Assembly: GCF_900113665.1 (NCBI RefSeq)
Contig: NZ_FOQD01000006.1
Location: 186,001-250,000, forward strand
DNA: 64,000 nucleotides
Source: Planctomicrobium piriforme
Lineage (GTDB): Bacteria > Planctomycetota > Planctomycetia > Planctomycetales > Planctomycetaceae
Direction: 5' to 3'
Made by a program: the position numbers and the translations under genes
Notes under the pieces: model-generated
The model's input: the letters and a program-made list of their open reading frames with translations, nothing else
Database searches by the model: none
What the model was told of the DNA's origin: nothing
Shown: in pieces, positions 49,229 through 57,354 of the stretch
How the letters are laid out: each line of letters starts with the position of its first letter
Numbering within the stretch: position 1 is the stretch's first letter

Positions 49229-51099
49229 TAAAAATGCTCCCACTTTTTGTTGGCGGCGTCGTAGAGGAGGACGGTGCGATTGGGGAACAGGGCGGCGGCT
49301 GCGGGGAGTTCGTCGCGGGAATTGAGTCGGGCGACGAGGACCGGGCCGGTGAGGGTGGGGGGATTGGTGATGTAATCGATGTGACGGTCACTGGGGCTGG
49401 GGATCACGAAGACGATCGCCTGTTGTCCGTTGCGGAGTTCTTCAATGCTCTGGCGGAACTGGGCGTAAAGTCGACGCGAGAATGCCGATTCCTCGAAGCC
49501 CATCGGCAGGCGGCCAGGCCACAGCGGGCGGACCGTGAGGAGGTTCACCATGAGAGCGACAACGATCAGAGCCCGCCACCACAAGCGGAGACCGAAGGCG
49601 CCGCGGATGTTCCAGGTGAGGTTGAGCCGGTGTGTCCCTTCCGCGAACAGCAGCAACCAGAGGGGCGCGGTCTCAAGCACATAATGCCAGCCCATGATGC
49701 CGGAGAACCAGTAGGGAACATGCACGGCATGCAGCGACGCAATCGATGCCCAGATCAGCAGCCAGCGACGACCGCCGAGCTGCGGCGTGAAGAGCGTGAC
49801 CAGACAGCCCAGCGCCAGCGGGACAATGCCCAGCGTCCATTCCCAACTGGCGGTGAGCCGCGTCAGCACATTGCGGGCGGCCAGTGACGGAGTGAGATTC
49901 TCGGCCCAGAGGTCGTAGTTGTCGAGCACTTTGGGACCGAGGTGCTGTTCGCCAATAATGACGTTGTTGAAGCCGAAACGGTGTCGCGGCGTGTAGATGT
50001 CGGTGAACTGCTGGTAGGGAGACAGTAAGAGCGAGCCGGTGATTTCCCGCTGAGTGAACAGCATGATCGCGAACCCGACGCAGAGCGGCAGGGCGAGCAT
50101 CAATGCGCTCAATGAGCGAGTTGCGAGAGACGGCACAAAGGGCAGAGGAGTGGAATTCGGATGTAGTACCGGCCGGCCGGTGAGCCACCAACTGGCGAAC
50201 AGAATTCCAAACGGCAGTGCGAAACCGGCGGCGGTCATGGGGCGGCAAAGCATGGCGAACGTCAATCCGCACCCGGCGAGGAGGAGCAGTCTCAGCCCGC
50301 CGCAGCGCAGCCATTTCAAAAACGCCCAGAGAAACAGTAACAGGCCCACCAGGGTCGGCTGATGGGAGAGAAGCAAGTTGCTGAACAGCAGCATGCCGGG
50401 CGAGAGACAAAAGAGGACCGCGGCGAGGAGGCCCACGCCATTGGCGGAGAGTTCTCGGCCGCACCGGAAGACGAGTATGGCGGCTATCGCCTGCGCGAGT
50501 TGTTGTCCGAGATGGGGGTCGCCCATGTCGACAAACGGCGCCATCCACAGGCCGACGCCGGGGAAGTAGCGGCTGGCGAATCGCCCTTCATTGAGGACAT
50601 GCATCTGATCGAACAGTTCTGGCCGCTGCGAAAAGCTGGGGAACCAGAGCCGGCCATGAAGATAGGATTCCGCCTGAAAGAGATAGCTGAACTCGTCGTG
50701 ATACGCGGGGGGCAAATCGGCGTAGGGCTGCCCGACCCAGCGTGAGATGCCAAATGCAAAAACTCCGATCAGAATCGTTGCCACGACCGCGGCCGATGAC
50801 CGAGGCTGACTGGCCGCCGATTGCTGCAGCCAGTGTTCCAGCGGCGACTCCGTTTGGAGTCGCCGGGATGCCCGTAACCCGGCCGCAATCGGGGCGATGG
50901 CCAGCAAGGGGAGAAACGGAAGCCAGTCGGCATGATGACCAGCGAGCCAGCCGGTTAGCGACGCCTGACGTTCGACAGGGTCAGACCAGCGATATGCTTC
51001 CGCCCCGATCGCCAGCAGACAGACCAGCCCGTAAGCGAGCCATTGCACGCCGTTCGAAACGGTGCGGTTCGGCTCAGCAGGCAGAGATGGGAGCGACAA
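49228..51099 (-). CDS. Polytopic GT-C (ArnT/PMT-like) glycosyltransferase
   Basis: The product is 623 residues with about 12 hydrophobic segments. After the first helices comes PPAYHDEFSYLFQAESYLHG, the acidic loop of dolichyl/undecaprenyl-phosphate-sugar transferases, then RYFPGVGLWMAP and LLLSHQPTLVGLLLFLWAF. The C-terminal 120 residues are outside the membrane (FRQSIEELRNGQQAIVFVIP). Such proteins move a sugar from a lipid carrier to a protein or lipid on the outer face of the membrane. The acceptor is unknown. The gene is bracketed by two near-identical composite repeats. Confidence 0.82.
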   Translation of the reverse strand: MSLPSLPAEPNRTVSNGVQWLAYGLVCLLAIGAEAYRWSDPVERQASLTGWLAGHHADWLPFLPLLAIAPIAAGLRASRRLQTESPLEHWLQQSAASQPRSSAAVVATILIGVFAFGISRWVGQPYADLPPAYHDEFSYLFQAESYLHGRLWFPSFSQRPELFDQMHVLNEGRFASRYFPGVGLWMAPFVDMGDPHLGQQLAQAIAAILVFRCGRELSANGVGLLAAVLFCLSPGMLLFSNLLLSHQPTLVGLLLFLWAFLKWLRCGGLRLLLLAGCGLTFAMLCRPMTAAGFALPFGILFASWWLTGRPVLHPNSTPLPFVPSLATRSLSALMLALPLCVGFAIMLFTQREITGSLLLSPYQQFTDIYTPRHRFGFNNVIIGEQHLGPKVLDNYDLWAENLTPSLAARNVLTRLTASWEWTLGIVPLALGCLVTLFTPQLGGRRWLLIWASIASLHAVHVPYWFSGIMGWHYVLETAPLWLLLFAEGTHRLNLTWNIRGAFGLRLWWRALIVVALMVNLLTVRPLWPGRLPMGFEESAFSRRLYAQFRQSIEELRNGQQAIVFVIPSPSDRHIDYITNPPTLTGPVLVARLNSRDELPAAAALFPNRTVLLYDAANKKWEHF

Positions 51100-51185
51100 A
51101 CGGACAGGTCCGACAAGAGTGGATGAGGCAAAGCCCTATCTTGATGAGTCGGAGGAACGGTGTCGATTGAGGGAGGGATTTGTCC

Positions 51186-51332
51186 TTGAAGACGTTGAGC
51201 GATGAGGGTTGAGCGTTGAATGAATTCAACTTCCCTCACCCCTGACCTCTGGCTCCTGACCCCTTCTTCCACACTCAACACTCAGCTCTCAACTCTTTCC
51301 GGCTCTGGACTCTCGACACTGGACTCTGGACT
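51186..51332. repeat. Family C composite repeat (copy 4)
   Basis: It is in the same orientation and order as 49085-49228, with gacgttgagcgatgagggtt, cctcacccctgacctctggc, ttcttccacactcaacact and ctctggactctcgacactgg. It lies just past the stop of the adaptor gene at 51334. Confidence 0.85.
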
Positions 51333-51333
51333 T

Positions 51334-53340
51334 CTACAGCCACAGATACCGCTGGACGAACTCGACCACGTCTCCGAACAGCACATAGAACAGGCTCTTC
51401 TTGCCGCAGTTGATCTTGGCGGTGACCTCTGAGCCGATGTTTTTGGCCGGCAGGTCTTTGGCGTCGATGTCGGCGTAGACCTCGACGATCGTGCCTTCTT
51501 CCTGTGATTCGTTCGATCGCGTCCCCACCAGTTTGAGGGTGCCGGGATAGCCTTTTTCCACAGCAGTCGCGAGGACGTATTCCACCGGCAGCGTGTGATC
51601 CGGCGATGCATTCAATGCCTGCATCAGGTGACCCATCCGGTATTCAGGCACTTCCAGTTCCAGCCGCCAGGGCCCGTCCGGTTCCATTACTTCCATCAGC
51701 AATTCGCCCCGTTTGACGGGGCGGTTCTGCAATAGTTGCCGCACCTGAAACGTGGCGACGACGCCATCAGCAGGCGCCTTGATATTCAGCTTTTCGATTC
51801 GTGACTTGATCTTCTTCAAACGGCTTTCGGCCCCTTCGACTTCGATTCCGGTTTTGACGAACTCGCTCACAATCTTCGTCAGCTCATCAACGTCATTCTT
51901 GCGTCGGGCCACATTCTCCTGCTGGGTGAGCGCTGCCAGCAGCTTCTGCTTTTCCTGCAGTTCGTTTTCGATCTGAATTTTCTCGGCGTCGAGTTCATCG
52001 CTTTCGAGACGCAGCAGCAGCGTTCCGGCTGTCACCCGCTGGCCGCTTTCGACGAGGACTTCGCGGACATCGCCGTCCCAGGGGGCGAAGACTTCATGCT
52101 GAATGACCGGCATCGCGAGACCTGCCCCCTGCACGCGATAATCCCAGGGGATCAACCAGAGTCCTAAGCCGACCGCAATCACCCCCAGCACAATTGCGAT
52201 GGCCGTCCACAGCCGACGCCCCTTGAACCAGCGCAGGCCGCGGCCCAAGGTTCGCCACACCGGCAAGAGGAAGATCGTCTCGTGCCGTTCGCAGTTGGCA
52301 ACGGCAACTTCGACGTGATGCGCGATCAGTTCGGCCTTGTCCAGCACCCCCGGCTTGGGACGCGCCTCTGCCGCCTGTTCGACGATCATCACTCCCAGCA
52401 CCTTGCGCTCCGGCGGCTGCTGACGCGGCTTGGTTTCATCTTCGTCCGGCATGAGCGGTGCAGGTTCCCGCAACGGGAGAAAATGCACCATGCGGGTCCG
52501 GCTCTCAGCGAGATATTCCGCCAGTGGAACTTCGAGTTGCGGCGGCAGTTCTTCGGCGATCCCTTTATAGGTCAGCGCATTTCCGGTCTGCATCACTTCG
52601 TGCGAGAGCCGCGTCATCGCCTTCACCAGGTTCGCGCGATGCTGGACTCCTTCCTGACCGCTGATGCCGTAGATCTTGGTCCGCACTCCATGTTTCAGGG
52701 CCAGGCTCACCCGATCGCAGCCAATCAGCAGCCGACCATCGTTGGTGGCGACCGCGACCGTCTGCTTCAGGTCCAGGCTCTGCTGCAGCTTGATCAGAAA
52801 CAAATCGAGCGACTGCCAGAAGTTGTCCGCCGGCGCCGCTTTTCCCCGGGCCGCCTGATCCTGTTCAAATTTGCGAAAATAGCTGACGACTGTTTCGGCA
52901 ACTTCCCGCAGATGGGCCGCCTCGTCGGGTCGAAACGCATTCAGCCGGAACAGTTCCAGCACGCGATGCGGCCCCTCGGTGTTCCGCATGGGGGCCATCA
53001 GTAAGGAATGCTGCTTCAAGCCGGCTTCTGGCACCGACCGCTCCGGCACCAGCGCCAGCTTCTGCTGTCGCAGGCATTCGAGAATCAGCGACTGATGGTC
53101 GGGGTCGAGAGAATAGAAGCCGTCGACCGAAAGCCGCTCCAGCGACTGTGCGGCGAGGATGCGCTGGTCCTGCTGGCTCAAAATGTCGACCACGGCCGCC
53201 GCATCGAGCCCCTCGATCTCGACGAGTGCTTCCACGACTGATTGGGCGAACGCCCGTATTGTCGAGCTGCCATCGAGCAACTGATCGCATCGCCGCCGCA
53301 GACGTTCGAGTTTTCCGTGCGTCAGAGAATCGTTCGACAT
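51334..53340 (-). CDS. Membrane-anchored HlyD-type adaptor with N-terminal GAF-like domains
   Basis: The product is 668 residues. Residues about 25-160 and 175-375 look like two GAF-type sensory domains (VVEALVEIEGLDAAAVVDIL; FLIKLQQSLDLKQTVAVATN and RKVLGVMIVEQAAEA). One membrane helix follows near 400 (LWTAIAIVLGVIAVGLGLWL). Then comes an HlyD/periplasmic-adaptor part: VFAPWDGDVREVLVESGQRV (lipoyl half), a coiled coil (DELDAEKIQIENELQEKQKL), LNIKAPADGVVATFQVRQLL (second half) and a beta-barrel. The sensory domains would be cytoplasmic. It is divergent from a second adaptor and from the M50 and TolC-type genes, with which it likely works. An ABC or RND partner is not present. Confidence 0.87.
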   Translation of the reverse strand: MSNDSLTHGKLERLRRRCDQLLDGSSTIRAFAQSVVEALVEIEGLDAAAVVDILSQQDQRILAAQSLERLSVDGFYSLDPDHQSLILECLRQQKLALVPERSVPEAGLKQHSLLMAPMRNTEGPHRVLELFRLNAFRPDEAAHLREVAETVVSYFRKFEQDQAARGKAAPADNFWQSLDLFLIKLQQSLDLKQTVAVATNDGRLLIGCDRVSLALKHGVRTKIYGISGQEGVQHRANLVKAMTRLSHEVMQTGNALTYKGIAEELPPQLEVPLAEYLAESRTRMVHFLPLREPAPLMPDEDETKPRQQPPERKVLGVMIVEQAAEARPKPGVLDKAELIAHHVEVAVANCERHETIFLLPVWRTLGRGLRWFKGRRLWTAIAIVLGVIAVGLGLWLIPWDYRVQGAGLAMPVIQHEVFAPWDGDVREVLVESGQRVTAGTLLLRLESDELDAEKIQIENELQEKQKLLAALTQQENVARRKNDVDELTKIVSEFVKTGIEVEGAESRLKKIKSRIEKLNIKAPADGVVATFQVRQLLQNRPVKRGELLMEVMEPDGPWRLELEVPEYRMGHLMQALNASPDHTLPVEYVLATAVEKGYPGTLKLVGTRSNESQEEGTIVEVYADIDAKDLPAKNIGSEVTAKINCGKKSLFYVLFGDVVEFVQRYLWL

Positions 53341-53644
53341 GGCCCGAAAAAGTTGCTGGCCTCGAATTGCACGTCAGTTCATCTGACGGCAATCAGAGGT
53401 TCTTGATAATGCTGAAAATCCTGGTCGCGTGGTTGCCTTTGCCACATCCCTTGGCTGCACGATAAGATAGCAACGTCCGTCGCAGGATGAGTCAGAATGG
53501 AACCGGGAATTCTGGAAGTTCCTGTTCCCCATGACAAACCGGGCCGCTGCGAAAAATCATGTCGGGCAGTCGAAAACGGCTGTTTGAGTGCGATTCCGCG
53601 GCATCACAAATGGTGACGACCTCATTTCAAGGATCGCGTTCCCC

Positions 53645-54541
53645 GTGCGGAAGTACTCAATCTGGCAATGGACGGCAATCTGCGGGCTGGTTTTTTCACC
53701 GGTCCAGCTCACGGCCGGTGAAATCGCGGTTCGCGAGCCCAAACTCGCCTTCGTTGATCGGGTGACCTTCTCGGTCGATCGCACCGGCGTCATCGCCAAA
53801 GTGCCGAAGGAAGGGGAGCAGCTCGAAGCAGGCCAGACTGTCGTCCAACTGAAGGACGAAGTTCCCCGCGCCATGCTGGCAGTCGCCGAAGCCAAGGCCC
53901 AGAACGACGCCCCCATCGAAGTCGCCAGCAAAACCGCCGAATACGCCCGACTCGACTACGAAGCCTCGCTGGAGGCGAACCGCAAGGCCGGGAGTTCCGT
54001 GGCCGCCTATCCCCCCACGCACATCGCCCGTCTCAAACTCAACATGGAAGCCTCGGATCTGAAGGTCAAAGAGGCCGAAACGGAATTCGAAATCAATCGC
54101 CTCAGCCGCGACCAGGCGATTGCGGAAATGGAAAGCTTCCGCATCGTCACCGGCATCAACGGCGTCGTCACTCAGGTCTTTAAGCATCCGGGGGAAGGGG
54201 TCCAGCAGGGAGAAGCGATCGTGCAGATCGTCAATCCCGACAAACTTCGGGTCGAAGGCTTCGTGAATGCCCAGGATGCCTATCTCCTCAAGCCGGGCAT
54301 GCCTGTGCAGGTGTCGGTCACCATTCCCGAACAGAACAATACGACCAGGGAACTCCCCATCGAAGGCAAGCTTGGTTTCATTGACGTCACCGTTCAGCCG
54401 TTGAGCAACCGCGTACGGGTGTGGGCCGAAATCGATAACAGTGAGCATCGCCTCCGCGAAGGCCTGCCGGTGTCGATGAAAATCGCGAACGAGCCCGCCG
54501 CCCCCGCCCCCGCTCCGACCGAATCTACGGACAAGAAGTGA
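53645..54541 (+). CDS. Periplasmic adaptor (HlyD/RND membrane-fusion type)
   Basis: The product is about 298 residues from GTG 53645 (AAGGA 11 bases upstream), giving signal peptide KYSIWQWTAICGLVFSP. A longer start at GTG 53588 is possible. The lipoyl halves are RTGVIAKVPKEGEQLEAGQT and IVTGINGVVTQVFKHPGEGV, separated by a coiled coil (AMLAVAEAKAQN to EFEINRLSRDQAIAEM). A beta-barrel (DKLRVEGFVNAQDAYLLKPG) and a membrane-proximal domain follow. It should link an inner-membrane protein to the TolC-type channel. It is 147 bases ahead of the M50 fusion gene, with a family D half-repeat between. Confidence 0.88.
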   Translation: MRKYSIWQWTAICGLVFSPVQLTAGEIAVREPKLAFVDRVTFSVDRTGVIAKVPKEGEQLEAGQTVVQLKDEVPRAMLAVAEAKAQNDAPIEVASKTAEYARLDYEASLEANRKAGSSVAAYPPTHIARLKLNMEASDLKVKEAETEFEINRLSRDQAIAEMESFRIVTGINGVVTQVFKHPGEGVQQGEAIVQIVNPDKLRVEGFVNAQDAYLLKPGMPVQVSVTIPEQNNTTRELPIEGKLGFIDVTVQPLSNRVRVWAEIDNSEHRLREGLPVSMKIANEPAAPAPAPTESTDKK

Positions 54542-54617
54542 CGATCAGGTCGAGTGGTCGGTGTTCCGCGACTCATGTTGAATATGGCTGTCAAACAACA
54601 CGAAGTTCTGTCGTGAT

Positions 54618-54658
54618 AAAGCTGACTGAGAACTGATCACTGAGAACTGAAAACTACG
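54618..54658. repeat. Family D half-repeat (copy 5)
   Basis: The run aaagctgactgagaactgat with cactgagaactgaaaacta lies between the adaptor and M50 genes, 30 bases before the latter's start. Confidence 0.55.
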
Positions 54659-54687
54659 GATTGAGCGATTTCTGACGCGGCCACTCC

Positions 54688-56919
54688 ATGCAGCAGCAGC
54701 AAGCCACTAATGCCGCGATCATCCCCTCGACACAGCGGCCGCTGCCGCTGCGGTGTCGCGCCGATCTGGTCGTCGAGCAGATTCTCTATCAAGACGTCGC
54801 CTATCCTGTCATCAAAGATCCGATCGGACTGAAGTATTACCGTCTGCAACCTGAACAGTTCGGCATCCTGTCGTTACTCGATGGCCAGCGCAGCCTTGAA
54901 GACTTGCGAGACGACCTGCAAGCACAGTTCCCGACGACACATATCACGCCTGCCGACGTGCAGTCGCTGGTCACCGACCTGCACGAGAAAGGTCTGCTGA
55001 TCAGCGACCGTCTCGGACAAGGGCAATCCGCCCTGAAACGGCATCGTCAGGAACAGCTCAAAAAACTTCGCCAGACCCTGATGAACCCGCTCTATCTGCG
55101 GCTGCCAGGCTGGGATCCCGATGCGACTCTGAAGAAGCTCAATCCCTGGTGTGGGTGGCTGTTCGACTGGCCGGCCATTCTCGTCTGCATGCTGTTTGTG
55201 GCGACGTCGTGGCTGTTTGTGGCGGTGCGATTCGACGAGATCCGCCAGCGGCTGCCCGAGTTTCAGCAGTTTTTCGGCTGGCCGAACCTGATCTTCCTCT
55301 GGATCACGATGGCCGCCACGAAGATCCTGCACGAGTTCGGTCATGGGCTTTCGTGCAAACGCTACGGCGGGGAATGCCATTCGATGGGCATCATGCTGCT
55401 GGTGTTCAGCCCGACGCTCTACTGCGACGTCACCGACTCGTGGATGATGAAAAACAAATGGCACCGCATCATCATCGGCGCGGCCGGGATGTATATCGAA
55501 ATGATCCTCGCGGCGTTCGCGATTCTCTTCTGGTACGGCAGCCAGCCCGGCCTGCTGAACAACCTGGCGCTGAACGTCTTTTTCATCTCGACGGTGACGA
55601 CCGTCATCTTCAATGCCAATCCGCTGTTGAAGTACGACGGCTATTACATTCTGTCGGACTACCTGGAGATTCCCAATCTCACCTCCAAGGCGAGCAAGAT
55701 GCTCTCGCAGACATTCGCCTGGACGGTGTTCGGCATCGACATGCCGACCGACCCTTTCATGCCCACGTCAGGGAAGGGCTGGTTTATTCTGTATGCGATT
55801 GCCTCGGCGATTTACCGCTGGGTCGTGCTGTTCGGGATCACGTTATTTCTCTATACCGTACTCAAGCCGTATCGCCTGCAGAGCCTGGGGATCGCAATGG
55901 CCGTGTTTTCGGTCTGCGGCGTGATCTTCGGACTCTTCTACCAACTGTTTCAGATGCTCTCAGCACCCCGGATCGATCCCATGAGCCGCGTTCGAGTTGC
56001 CGTTGCGATCGTCTTGCTGGGGGGGCTCGTGACCGGAGTCTTGATGCTGCCGGTCCCCTGGTACGAAGAAGCGGCGTTCTATCTCGAACCGGTGAACGTG
56101 CATCATGTCTATTCCTCGACCCCCGGATTTCTCGACCAGATCCACGTTGCACCTGACCAGACCGTGCAGCCAGGTCAGCCGCTGCTGACGCTCGAATCTC
56201 CTGAACTCAGCGACAAAATCGACGAACTGACCGAGCAACGCTCCGCCCAGGCGGTGGAGCCACAGCTCTATCGCGCTTTGAAAGATCCGGACAGCCAGTT
56301 GCTCGCGGAACGGCGACTGGAAACGATGGACCAGGAGATCTCCGACCTGCAGTTGCAACATCAGCAAACGCGGGTCGTCGCTCCGATCGCCGGCAAGGTG
56401 ATCGCCCCGCCCCGGCTGCCTGTCCCCACGATCGATCAAACGCGACGCCAGCTGCCGACCTGGCACGGAACTCCGCTCGAACATGAGAACCTGCGCGCCT
56501 ATCTCGACGAAGGAACCCATCTCTGCAGCATCGCTCCGGAAGACGACTATCAGGCGATTCTGTTGATTCAGCAATCTGACCGGGGCGACCTGAAACCGGG
56601 CGATCACGTGCGGCTCAAGCTCGATCTCTTTCCCAATCAGACGATCACCGGCGTCATCACCGATTTCTCGGACCGCGACCTCGAATACGCTCCCGCCAGC
56701 CTGTCGAACAAATACGGCGGCCCCTTGGCCACCGTCACTGATGCACAAGGCCGCGAGAAGCTCAACAATCGAGTCTATCAGGCGACCGTCAAGCTCGACG
56801 TTCCTCCGGAAGCCCTCCGCACCGGGATGCGCGGACGGATGCGCTTCATCGTCTCCGAACGCACCCTGTACGACTGGCTCTGGCGCTGGTTCCGCCAGAC
56901 GTTCCATTTCCACCTGTAG
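54688..56919 (+). CDS. PqqD-like / M50 site-2-protease / lipoyl (HlyD) fusion protein
   Basis: The product is 743 residues. The N-terminal ~110 residues resemble a PqqD-type peptide-binding winged helix (LVVEQILYQDVAYPVI, YYRLQPEQFGILSLLDGQRS, ADVQSLVTDLHEKGLL). A polytopic M50 core follows: ILHEFGHGLSC (HEFGH 215-219) in a membrane helix and NANPLLKYDGYYILSDY (Asp317), the zinc ligands of site-2 proteases. After the last helix near 445-460 come lipoyl halves (SSTPGFLDQIHVAPDQTVQP and RVVAPIAGKVIAPPRLPV) and a beta-barrel domain. Relatives occur beside HlyD adaptors in secretion loci. The PqqD-like part hints at a peptide substrate, but no precursor gene was found. Confidence 0.9.
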   Translation: MQQQQATNAAIIPSTQRPLPLRCRADLVVEQILYQDVAYPVIKDPIGLKYYRLQPEQFGILSLLDGQRSLEDLRDDLQAQFPTTHITPADVQSLVTDLHEKGLLISDRLGQGQSALKRHRQEQLKKLRQTLMNPLYLRLPGWDPDATLKKLNPWCGWLFDWPAILVCMLFVATSWLFVAVRFDEIRQRLPEFQQFFGWPNLIFLWITMAATKILHEFGHGLSCKRYGGECHSMGIMLLVFSPTLYCDVTDSWMMKNKWHRIIIGAAGMYIEMILAAFAILFWYGSQPGLLNNLALNVFFISTVTTVIFNANPLLKYDGYYILSDYLEIPNLTSKASKMLSQTFAWTVFGIDMPTDPFMPTSGKGWFILYAIASAIYRWVVLFGITLFLYTVLKPYRLQSLGIAMAVFSVCGVIFGLFYQLFQMLSAPRIDPMSRVRVAVAIVLLGGLVTGVLMLPVPWYEEAAFYLEPVNVHHVYSSTPGFLDQIHVAPDQTVQPGQPLLTLESPELSDKIDELTEQRSAQAVEPQLYRALKDPDSQLLAERRLETMDQEISDLQLQHQQTRVVAPIAGKVIAPPRLPVPTIDQTRRQLPTWHGTPLEHENLRAYLDEGTHLCSIAPEDDYQAILLIQQSDRGDLKPGDHVRLKLDLFPNQTITGVITDFSDRDLEYAPASLSNKYGGPLATVTDAQGREKLNNRVYQATVKLDVPPEALRTGMRGRMRFIVSERTLYDWLWRWFRQTFHFHL

Positions 56920-57354
56920 GAGGGGGAGTCCAGTGTCCAGGGTCGAGGGTCCAGAGCCAGAGAATGTTGAGTGTTGAGCGCTGAGTGTTGAGTGTGGGAG
57001 AAGGGGCCAGGGAAGTGTATTTTTCACTCAACGCTCAACCCTCATCGCTCAACGTTTTTCAATGACAAATTCCTCACTCCCGACTTGAGCTTTTCTTTCT
57101 CGCGGCTGTGAATTTCTCCTGCTTCGTCTCTTCTCCCTGGCACGTCTTATCGGGCTTCTCCCGGGCGCTGTCAAAGTCTGCGGATTGTATCGATTTTTCC
57201 GCCCATCTGGCCGAATCGTTGTGCTGGGGTTGAATGATCGGCTGCCGCCAAAGCAGCTGTGTTCCTCAACCGTCGTCGGTCACGGGCGCCGCACGACGGC
57301 AGAACCAATCCTCCTGAGATCGGCGGCAGTTTCTGCTGGTTCCGAGTGGGCAGA
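56920..57354. other. Gap before the TolC-type gene, mostly repeat
   Basis: 435 bases. The first third is a family C composite repeat. The remainder (57073-57354) is unassigned and contains an in-frame upstream extension of the next gene from GTG 57259, which would push its lipobox far from the N-terminus and is rejected. Confidence 0.5.
56926..57072. repeat. Family C composite repeat (copy 5, inverted)
   Basis: It is in the opposite orientation to the copies at 49085 and 51186: ggagtccagtgtccagggtc, agagccagagaatgttgag, tgagtgttgagtgtgggag, then cactcaacgctcaaccctca and tcgctcaacgtttttcaatg. Confidence 0.85.

Noticed and set aside
57259..57354. Longer N-terminus for the TolC-type gene from GTG 57259
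   Set aside because: It would place the lipobox more than 60 residues from the start and adds a basic low-complexity head. ATG 57355 gives a normal lipoprotein signal.
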